Shown here in pieces: positions 1-5,583 of a stretch of 10,431 nucleotides of DNA. The first letter of the stretch is position 1. Each line of letters begins with the position of its first letter. The position numbers and the translations under genes were made by a program. The notes beneath the pieces were generated by a model. That model was not told the DNA's origin. It saw only the letters and a program-made list of their open reading frames with translations, and searched no databases. Origin of the DNA: Bacillota bacterium (lineage in GTDB: Bacteria > Bacillota > Dethiobacteria > DTU022); assembly GCA_012510625.1 (NCBI GenBank), contig JAAZHP010000109.1, positions 1 through 10,431 on the forward strand, read 5' to 3'.

Positions 1-82
1 CGGCGGCAGGGTATGGGCGCATAGCGATCCCGGGCACGGTGCGGTTTTCTGCATCTGGCTGCCCCAAAAAGCAGAAGTTTGA
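1..82 (+). CDS. Sensor histidine kinase, C-terminal end only (partial)
   Basis: Reading from base 2, 26 codons run to a TGA at 80-82. They begin with the stretch GGRVWAHSDPGHGAVF and end in a short tail after WLP. This matches the last part of the HATPase_c domain of two-component sensor kinases: the strand before the G2 box, the Gly-rich loop (PGHGAVF, the usual place of PGxGTxF) and the final beta strand ending in LP. The rest of the protein lies left of the window, so its sensor domain and partner regulator cannot be seen. It is the only plus-strand gene found and is convergent with the AcuB-like gene, whose stop is 66 bp away. The match is short but distinctive. Confidence 0.75.
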   Translation, partial: GGRVWAHSDPGHGAVFCIWLPQKAEV

Positions 83-93
83 AATTGTTCCCC

Positions 94-118
94 CTTTGGA
101 AAAGGGCGCTAAGCGGTT
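94..118. terminator. Possible weak hairpin between convergent genes
   Basis: CCCTTT and AAAGGG arms with a 3-4 nt loop lie between the kinase stop and the AcuB-like stop. The arms are symmetric, so the hairpin could serve both directions. Neither side has a clear run of T, so a true intrinsic terminator is uncertain. Confidence 0.25.
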
Positions 119-148
119 GTGCTGATTCGAGCCTGGCTCTTCTTTGAA

Positions 149-787
149 TTAATTAGCGCAGATGTGAGTCACTTCCATCTTCGCATCGGCGAAGATCCTG
201 GTCACCCTATCAATATCATTCGTGTCCAGCCTGAGAATTATATAAACCCGGTTGTCGGAAAAACGCTGGACAATGGTGGAAATTATGTTGATCCCCGCGG
301 CGCCGACCACTTCCGTTACATTCCTCAACTCGCCCACCTGGTCTTCCACCGGAAGAGTTACCCGTACACTGGGGTGATTTAAGCCCAGCACATCAATAAA
401 TGCCTTAAATAGATCGCTTTCGGTGATAATGCCCACCAGTTGATTGTCCTTTAGTACCGGCAGGGTGCTGATGTTATTTTCCTGCATGATCAGAGCCGCT
501 TCCTCCAGTACTGTATCCGGAGTAACGGTATAGATATCCTTGGTCATAATATCTTTAATCTTGATTTTGGGAAACAAATAATTGACTTCCCACACTGAGA
601 GGCTGGTTGCTGATGAAGGATAAGCCTTCATCAGATCATTTTCCGTAACCAGGCCGACAAGCTTTCCCTTTGCCATTACCGGAAGCCGCCTGATGGAATG
701 CTCTTTCATCAGTTCGAGCGCCTTTCCCAGGGTGTCTTCGGGAGCCACCATTACCGGATTTGCTGCCATATAATCCCGGACAAACAT
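149..787 (-). CDS. AcuB-like CBS-pair + ACT domain protein
   Basis: A 212-aa soluble protein with two CBS motifs (about residues 7-54 and 80-131) followed by an ACT-like domain (about 141-206). This order and length are those of Bacillus AcuB, named from the acetoin-utilisation operon. Each CBS half shows the usual MTxxxxTVxPDTxLxxA and LPVxxxxxLVGIITxxDL signatures. CBS pairs commonly bind adenine nucleotides, and ACT domains commonly bind amino acids or other small ligands, so a regulatory role is likely; the partner is unknown. The ATG at 787 has a GGGGGG-type Shine-Dalgarno about 7 nt upstream, and a candidate promoter lies at 813-840, so it may be transcribed apart from the aminotransferase-fold gene 197 bp upstream. 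No acetoin dehydrogenase genes are visible here, so the acuB name is not applied. Confidence 0.85.
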   Translation of the reverse strand: MFVRDYMAANPVMVAPEDTLGKALELMKEHSIRRLPVMAKGKLVGLVTENDLMKAYPSSATSLSVWEVNYLFPKIKIKDIMTKDIYTVTPDTVLEEAALIMQENNISTLPVLKDNQLVGIITESDLFKAFIDVLGLNHPSVRVTLPVEDQVGELRNVTEVVGAAGINIISTIVQRFSDNRVYIILRLDTNDIDRVTRIFADAKMEVTHICAN

Positions 788-812
788 TCTTCATCCCCCC
801 GTATCAGGTTGG

Positions 813-840
813 TTTATAGCTTATATTTCCGCAGCGCCAA
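813..840 (-). promoter_or_regulatory. Candidate sigma-A promoter for the AcuB-like gene
   Basis: On the minus strand TTGGCG (835-840) and TATAAA (813-818) are 16 bp apart, about 25 bp upstream of the ATG. The -10 is one base off consensus and the -35 is weaker. The rest of the 197-bp gap contains only a short CCTTT/AAAGG hairpin near 930-945. Confidence 0.4.
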
Positions 841-984
841 GGTTAAATTTTCTCGATATGTATTACGCGAAGAACTTTCATTTGAAAACGGCATCATAGA
901 AAACCTGACCTTATTAGAGATATCAAACCCCTTTACCGGGAAAAGGTCTTAGAACAAATGCTTAGGGTAATTATTATTGAGCAT

Positions 985-3072
985 CTAGATTTGAGGTTCC
1001 GTTTTTCCCACTTCGCCAAAGCTGCTGTACCTCTTTATAATTTCATCAACCAGGCCTGTCGATTTTAACTCCGCGATTCCCTCATTAATCAATTGTATCA
1101 AGCTCGTGTTATCTCTATGCGCCAGGCAGACCACGTTCTGTTTGTTAATCGGCCCGCTGACCACCTGGAAACAACCCTGGAAATAGGTTTGATTGAGACT
1201 GAGGCCGACCATCTTTTCTGCAGAAACAAAATCGGTTTTATTCCAGAAGTGATCCAGAAAACTGAGCGTATCGTTGTCATACTCGAAAACCTCCGCGCCA
1301 ATTTTCTTTAGAATGGCGGAGGCAACGCCGGCCCGCTGTGTGCCCACCCTCTTGCCCCTTGCATCCTCCAGCTGGAAGGATACCGGGGGTTCGCTTGAAT
1401 CCCTCTTCATAAAAAGGTGTGCTTCGAACTGGGCATAGGGATTCGAAGCAATAACGGGGTAATCATCGAAATTCGGATTGGGCCATCCCGCATTAATAAA
1501 GAGATCGATCTGCTTGCTCAGCAGAAGCGGAAAGATATGGGCCTTAGTCGCCCCGATGAACTTGATCAGAATATTGCGGCGTTTGCAGAGCTCTTTAAAT
1601 AGATCTATGCCGATGCCCACGGATTCACCCTCCCGGAGGAAGGACCAGGGCGCCAAGGCGTCATCATGGGCCACGATTAAAAAGGAAGTTGTCACCGCTG
1701 GGGCGGCAGTAGCGGCAAACGCAGGAGCAGTAACGGAGGCAGTTCTGGAGATGCTTCCCAGTATATCGTCCATCGCTTCGACAAACTGATCCAGCTGTTC
1801 GCGGGAAACCGTTAAGGGAGGCTCAATCTTCAATACGTTGGGATCATTGGCGGCAACCATGCTGATGATACGGTGATTTTTAATAAGTTTCGAAGCTGCC
1901 AGTGAGGCCAGGGATGCCTCACCCGGTATAGCAGCGGGGCATTCATCAGCCAGGGCTTCCCCGGCGCCGCCTGAAAGAGAAGTAAATTCGATTCCCAGGA
2001 GCAGCCCCCTGCCGCGAATATCTTTTATCAGATCATACTCTCTGCTCATATCTTCAAGCTGCTGCATCAGATAAGCGCCTTTATCCCTGGCAAGAGCGGA
2101 CAGGTCCTGTTCGATTGCCTCCTGAAGCACGGTTATGCCGGCAGCCATGGCCGGAGTATTTCCTCCGGAATCGGAGCCGTGCAGCAGGCATTTTTCCACC
2201 CCGCCGTAGGCCCTGTCCCAAAGTTCCGCCGTGGTAATAAAACCGCCTAGCGGGAATACTCCGCCACCCAGGGATCGGGGGAGGCAAATTACATCCGGTT
2301 CAATATCTTCGTGCATGCAGGCGAACATTTCGCCGCAGCGGCCCAGACCGGTGCGGGACTCGTCCACAATCAGCAGGGTCCCGTAACGGCTGCATATATC
2401 GCGTACCTTTTTCAGGTAACCCTCGACCGGCATGATGACCCCGCCTTCAACCTGGATCGGCTCCAGCAGGAAGCAGGCGGTCAGTTCGTCTCGCATGACC
2501 ATTTCCAGCGCTACCGTATCCCCGTAAGGCACCTTCTGACACTCAGGCAGCAGCGGCTGAAATGGACCGGTGATATGATCCCCGCTGCTGACTGAAAGGG
2601 CGCCCAGGGTTTTACCGTGCATGGCGTTGTCGCAGTAGACCAGGCGCGGGCGCCCGGTAGCCGCGCGGGCCAGTTTCAGAGCCGCCTCTACCGCTTCCTC
2701 AGCGCTGCTGCAAAAAAAGCACCTCTGCAAGCCGCCCGGCGAGACTTGCGCCAGATTATGAGCCAGAACAGCCGCCAGGATTGACGGCACATTGTGGACT
2801 AATGCCGGCAGGCTTTTTACCCGTTCAATAGCCTCGAAAATCACCCGGGGATTATGTCCCAAGTTCATCGCTCTAAAACCGGCTGTAAAATCCAAATATT
2901 CATGGCCCTCATCATCCCAGACTATGGTGCCGTCAGAACGAATAAACTTAGAATTCAGCCCCTGCAGCTCCATCAGCTCGACCAGGCCCGGGTTTATATA
3001 CTCTTTTATCAACTTCTCTAATTCTTGTTGGCTAATATCCAGGCCGTCTTTTAATGAGAACAACAAGCCCAA
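985..3072 (-). CDS. Class-III aminotransferase-fold pseudoenzyme fused to a family-3 solute-binding domain
   Basis: A 695-aa two-domain protein. Residues about 20-440 follow the class-III (ornithine/GABA/putrescine-type) aminotransferase fold: DxxGHEYLDFTAG near 53-65, NLGHNPR at 70-76, AEEAVEAALKLAR at 124-136, MHGKTLGALS at 151-160, VDESRTGLGRCG at 236-247, and PPLTVSREQLD near 418-428. The cofactor site is damaged. The Schiff-base lysine is Arg266 (codon CGA) in PDVICLPRSLGGG, the stacking aromatic before HGKT is Met151, and the usual TFGGN phosphate-loop Thr is Asp301 (GSDSGGN). Asp237, which normally contacts the pyridine nitrogen, remains. After an Ala/Thr/Pro linker (about 441-461), residues 462-686 match SBP_bac_3 amino-acid-binding proteins (PWSFLREG, GIGIDLFKELC, and a C-terminal LxxxGLVDEIIKRY). 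There is no signal peptide, so the binding domain should be cytoplasmic. The start is TTG at 3072, 10 nt after AGGAGG; nearby TTGs at 3066 and 3063 are alternatives. Transamination is unlikely; ligand sensing is inferred. Confidence 0.85.
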   Translation of the reverse strand: MGLLFSLKDGLDISQQELEKLIKEYINPGLVELMELQGLNSKFIRSDGTIVWDDEGHEYLDFTAGFRAMNLGHNPRVIFEAIERVKSLPALVHNVPSILAAVLAHNLAQVSPGGLQRCFFCSSAEEAVEAALKLARAATGRPRLVYCDNAMHGKTLGALSVSSGDHITGPFQPLLPECQKVPYGDTVALEMVMRDELTACFLLEPIQVEGGVIMPVEGYLKKVRDICSRYGTLLIVDESRTGLGRCGEMFACMHEDIEPDVICLPRSLGGGVFPLGGFITTAELWDRAYGGVEKCLLHGSDSGGNTPAMAAGITVLQEAIEQDLSALARDKGAYLMQQLEDMSREYDLIKDIRGRGLLLGIEFTSLSGGAGEALADECPAAIPGEASLASLAASKLIKNHRIISMVAANDPNVLKIEPPLTVSREQLDQFVEAMDDILGSISRTASVTAPAFAATAAPAVTTSFLIVAHDDALAPWSFLREGESVGIGIDLFKELCKRRNILIKFIGATKAHIFPLLLSKQIDLFINAGWPNPNFDDYPVIASNPYAQFEAHLFMKRDSSEPPVSFQLEDARGKRVGTQRAGVASAILKKIGAEVFEYDNDTLSFLDHFWNKTDFVSAEKMVGLSLNQTYFQGCFQVVSGPINKQNVVCLAHRDNTSLIQLINEGIAELKSTGLVDEIIKRYSSFGEVGKTEPQI

Positions 3073-3160
3073 ATGAACAGTACCTCCTCAACCTCTCAAT
3101 CCTCACGGGTTTTGCTAATATATTCCCCATGTTGCTATGTTTATCCTGCAAATATATACT

Positions 3161-3188
3161 TTTATATTAACAAGCTCCAGAATATTAA
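3161..3188 (-). promoter_or_regulatory. Weak candidate promoter for the aminotransferase-fold fusion gene
   Basis: On the minus strand TTAATA (3183-3188) and TATAAA (3161-3166) are 16 bp apart in an AT-rich stretch, about 90 bp upstream of the TTG start. The -35 is poor. A start here would place the inverted-repeat element at 3225-3361 upstream of the transcript. Confidence 0.25.
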
Positions 3189-3224
3189 GCCGAATGCCGG
3201 GCTCGAGAAGGTATGATTTGGCAA

Positions 3225-3361
3225 TAATCCTCTCCCCGCCGTCCTGTTCCGTCCCGGCTGTGAGAATAACATGTTTACCTGGTTAAGTAACCCGCCTGCG
3301 CAGAAGCTGCCGCAGGGTGTCTATGTCTGTTAAGAGAGAGTCGCAGGCGGGGAGAGGATTA
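3225..3361. repeat. 137-bp element with perfect 16-bp terminal inverted repeats (MITE-like or switching RNA)
   Basis: The arms TAATCCTCTCCCCGCC (3225-3240) and GGCGGGGAGAGGATTA (3346-3361) are exact reverse complements. The outermost TA on each side could be a duplicated TA target, leaving a 133-bp body with 14-bp inverted termini, as in miniature elements mobilised by IS630/Tc1-mariner transposases. Inside is a strong hairpin (CCTGCG near 3295, CGCAGG near 3311-3316). Positions 3292-3301 (CCCGCCTGCG) also pair perfectly with 3343-3352, competing with the terminal stem, so a conformational RNA is possible. No open reading frame is present. The element fills the middle of the 324-bp gap between the creatininase-family gene and the fusion gene; the rest of that gap is AT-rich DNA with a weak promoter candidate. 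Confidence 0.65.
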
Positions 3362-3396
3362 ATTTTTGGCAGAATTACTTTAGATACATCCGCATT

Positions 3397-4365
3397 CTAT
3401 GGAGGATAGGCAATGGTATAAATATGCCTGCCTCCCCGCTTCAATGGCCCTTTCACGACAGCCTCAATTTCTTCGCGAGGCTTCTGGGTAATGCTCTCGA
3501 TTGGCGGGAGCTTTCCGGGAGGATATTTCTCCTTGATTAAATCGATGAGCTCGACCATGTAATCAAAAAGCTCCTCCAGGCCGGGTTTGGCTTTCTCGGC
3601 GCTGGCCAGGGTAGGCTTGCCTATTACCCCTTCAGGATACGAAATCACTTCCAGACCGCCGAAACCGATTACACAATGGCCTGGCAGGGGGTACTGGTAG
3701 ACATCCCCGCCCATATCGATATGGCCGCGCGGAATGCTCATCCCCGGATCGGTATCCACCGCGTCTTCCAGGTTGACCATTTCCGGGAACAGGGCCAATG
3801 AATAGGAGGTCTCGGCTTCATCGGCATGGCGGAAAGGCGTTTCAAAGGGGCCGCCGCACTCCTTGTCTTTCAGATAGTTCGGTATCACCGTAGGCCAGTT
3901 AAGCATGATCAGCACGGCAGGCACCTGGTATTTCTTTTGAAACTGATGCAAGGCGGTGGGAATGACATACTCTTGCCCGTGCCCGTTTATCAATATCTGC
4001 TTGCGAAAGCCGGTGTTCCAGAAGCCGGCGATAACCGCCCTCAGGTAGGCGACAAAAATATCTTCGGGAATCACAACTGTTCCGGGCATGCCCAGGTGCA
4101 TTGCCGGGTGTGATCCGTACCAGATCGGCTGGGCCACGGTACAGCCCGTCTCCAGGGCTACAGCCTCTGCCATGCGGGTAACCAGAAAGGTATCTTCACC
4201 GTACGGCGCTCCCGATCCGTGGTTCTCCGTGCTGCCCACGGGAATCAGGAGAATGTCATTCTTTTCCAGTCGTTCGGCCACTTGTTTGCCGGTCATATTT
4301 TGAAAATATACACCGCTCGCCCGATCCATGTGCCCTCCTTCCGGAGGTATTTTCCATTTACCCAT
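3397..4365 (-). CDS. Creatininase-family metal-dependent amidohydrolase
   Basis: A 322-aa protein of the creatininase/MftE-like fold, whose members hydrolyse cyclic amides or related C-N and C-C bonds with a two-metal centre. Visible ligands are Glu47 and His49 in PVGSTENHG, Asp58 in YGEDT, His129 in INGHGQE and Glu185 in HADEAETS. The Glu/His/Asp spacing (+2, +11) equals that of creatininase. The loop that normally reads GxHLPxxTD is GSGAPYGED, losing the second His, so the substrate pocket differs from classical members. The ATG at 4365 has AAGGGG 6 nt upstream; an in-frame ATG at 4329 (Met13) has an even better GGAGG but only 4 nt spacing, so a 310-aa product is possible. A consensus sigma-54 promoter lies about 65 bp upstream, suggesting control by an activator ATPase separate from the neighbouring operon. 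The substrate cannot be named from the sequence. Confidence 0.85.
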   Translation of the reverse strand: MGKWKIPPEGGHMDRASGVYFQNMTGKQVAERLEKNDILLIPVGSTENHGSGAPYGEDTFLVTRMAEAVALETGCTVAQPIWYGSHPAMHLGMPGTVVIPEDIFVAYLRAVIAGFWNTGFRKQILINGHGQEYVIPTALHQFQKKYQVPAVLIMLNWPTVIPNYLKDKECGGPFETPFRHADEAETSYSLALFPEMVNLEDAVDTDPGMSIPRGHIDMGGDVYQYPLPGHCVIGFGGLEVISYPEGVIGKPTLASAEKAKPGLEELFDYMVELIDLIKEKYPPGKLPPIESITQKPREEIEAVVKGPLKRGGRHIYTIAYPP

Positions 4366-4427
4366 GTTTAACCCCTTTCATGTAGTATTTGGACCGATGA
4401 TCTATTTACTGGCACATCATATTTCAT

Positions 4428-4444
4428 TGCAAATACCGTGCCAA
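4428..4444 (-). promoter_or_regulatory. Sigma-54 (RpoN) -24/-12 promoter for the creatininase-family gene
   Basis: The minus strand reads TTGGCACGGTATTTGCA, matching every fixed position of the RpoN consensus YTGGCACGRNNNTTGCW. Transcription would start around 4416, leaving a leader of about 50 nt before the ATG at 4365. Such promoters require an enhancer-binding ATPase; none is encoded in the window. Confidence 0.8.
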
Positions 4445-4491
4445 AACGAAAAAATGGTCCTGGCTCCAATATTGTGCTGCTGAAGCGGTCT

Positions 4492-4570
4492 GCCGGGAAT
4501 CATTGCAAGTTTCAGAATACCACCAGTTTCTTTCATTGTGAGATGCCTTTCACTATGCATTATTCCCGGC
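4492..4570. promoter_or_regulatory. Spaced inverted repeat, candidate activator site for the sigma-54 promoter
   Basis: GCCGGGAAT (4492-4500) and ATTCCCGGC (4562-4570) are exact inverted copies. The similarity continues inward for about 6 bases with one indel (CATTGCA against TGCATTA). Centres are 70 bp apart and lie about 80 and 150 bp upstream of the predicted start, the usual distance for enhancer-binding protein sites. Confidence 0.4.
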
Positions 4571-4613
4571 GAAACAGAATTTTTCGGGAGGGGCTTAAAA
4601 GGCAGCTTAAGAA

Positions 4614-4664
4614 CATGGCCCGCCTCCAGGAGTCCGGACCCTTTTCCCTGAAGGCGGAGCCATG
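4614..4664 (-). terminator. Large hairpin after the corrinoid-protein gene
   Basis: A 51-bp interrupted palindrome: outer arms CATGGC/GCCATG, inner arms CCGCCT/AGGCGG, then AGG/CCT and a loop containing GTCCGGAC. It lies 50 bp downstream of the corrinoid-protein stop. It is not followed by a T-run, so it may act as a transcript-end stabiliser or processing barrier rather than a classic terminator. Together with the sigma-54 promoter and the spaced repeat it accounts for most of the 348-bp gap 4366-4713; no credible gene is seen there. Confidence 0.45.
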
Positions 4665-4713
4665 TTTCCATTCACCATGTTTCTACAACCGGCATTACCG
4701 CATTTTTTGCTTC

Positions 4714-5340
4714 TTAAGCTGCTCCATATACCTCTCCGGCAATTTTGGCGGCGTCGCTGGCGACAGCGCTGCCGTAGTCGGCGCCGCTGAATTCCATGAC
4801 CTTGTCGTCAATGATCGGCCCGCCGATGAGCACCTTGACATTAAGGCCCGACTCTTTTACCGCCTGCACGCACTCCTTCATCTTATCCATGACGGAAGTT
4901 AGCAGCATGCTCATCGCCACCAGGGAAGTTTTTGTCTCCCGGGCAGCCTCCACAAACTTCTCCGGAGCCACGTCAACTCCCAGGTCGACAACGTTATAGC
5001 CTGCGCCCTTGAGCAGCATTACCACGATATTTTTGCCCAGGTCGTGAATGTCTCCCTTGACCGTTCCAATCACAACGGTACCGCGGTATTCCCGATCTCC
5101 TGCAGCGAGCTTGGGCTCCAGCTCTACCATTGCCTCTTTCATTATCTCGCCGCAGAAAATAAGCTCGCTTAAAAAGAATTCACCTTTCTCAAAACGGTTG
5201 CCTACCTCGACCATGCCTTCCTGCAGGCTGTTGATAATTTCCATGGGTTTAACTCCGGCCTGCAGGCGCTCTTTGACCAGGGAGAGCACCTTGTCCCGCT
5301 CCAGATTGGCAATCGCGAGGGCCAGTTCGTCCTTAGCCAT
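4714..5340 (-). CDS. Corrinoid (cobalamin)-binding methyl-carrier protein
   Basis: A 208-aa protein of the MtaC/MtbC/MttC-type corrinoid family, which carries a methyl group on cobalt between two methyltransferases in the cytoplasm. Residues about 1-85 form the helical B12-binding cap (EGMVEVGNRFEKGEFFLSELI). Residues 87-208 form the Rossmann-like B12 domain with the cobalt-ligand motif GDIHDLG (96-102, His99), the SML of the SxL motif (144-146) and the GG loop at 173-174. Length is normal. The ATG at 5340 follows AAGGAGG with a rather long 12-nt gap. It lies 51 bp after the 56-aa gene and is probably co-transcribed with the UroD-fold methyltransferase, its likely partner. No second methyltransferase to a folate or thiol acceptor and no corrinoid-reactivating ATPase (RamA-like) is in the window. 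Confidence 0.93.
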   Translation of the reverse strand: MAKDELALAIANLERDKVLSLVKERLQAGVKPMEIINSLQEGMVEVGNRFEKGEFFLSELIFCGEIMKEAMVELEPKLAAGDREYRGTVVIGTVKGDIHDLGKNIVVMLLKGAGYNVVDLGVDVAPEKFVEAARETKTSLVAMSMLLTSVMDKMKECVQAVKESGLNVKVLIGGPIIDDKVMEFSGADYGSAVASDAAKIAGEVYGAA

Positions 5341-5391
5341 TTATCCGTTAATCCTCCTTTTAAGGTAGTAAATTCACAGTAGTGGATGAGC

Positions 5392-5562
5392 CTAGCGCTG
5401 AACCCAGTACCAGATATAGATGTAGCCGAACATATCAAGAGTTTCCCATTCTTTCTTGATTAGATCGGCATCGCCCTTGATCTCGCCCAGCTCTTTTGCC
5501 TTCACATCCCACGGCAAGCATACTGCCGGGGGCAAATTTTTAAAGGTCATGCTGTTGCTCAT
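5392..5562 (-). CDS. Small 56-aa protein with aromatic C-terminus, unrecognised
   Basis: This ORF starts with ATG at 5562, preceded by GGAGGG with 6 nt spacing, and ends in TAG at 5392-5394. The protein begins MSNSMTFKNLPPAVCLPWD, has a charged middle predicted helical (VKAKELGEIKGDADLIKKEW, about 20-39) and ends in an aromatic patch, MFGYIYIWYW, at 44-53. One Cys (15) is present; no CxxC, signal peptide or long hydrophobic segment is seen. It lies 21 bp after the methyltransferase and 51 bp before the corrinoid protein, both on the same strand, so it is very likely translated and functionally tied to that pair, for example as a small subunit or adaptor. I do not recognise the family. The strong ribosome-binding site and tight operon placement are the main evidence. 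Confidence 0.72.
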   Translation of the reverse strand: MSNSMTFKNLPPAVCLPWDVKAKELGEIKGDADLIKKEWETLDMFGYIYIWYWVQR

Positions 5563-5583
5563 TTTCTACCCTCCAATTAATTT

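Noticed and set aside
4417..4671. 84-codon minus-strand frame in the gap before the creatininase-family gene
   Set aside because: It overlaps the large hairpin, the spaced repeat and the sigma-54 promoter, has no good ribosome-binding site and no family resemblance.
4438..4902. 154-codon plus-strand frame
   Set aside because: Its second half is antisense to the clear corrinoid-protein gene and it has no ribosome-binding site.
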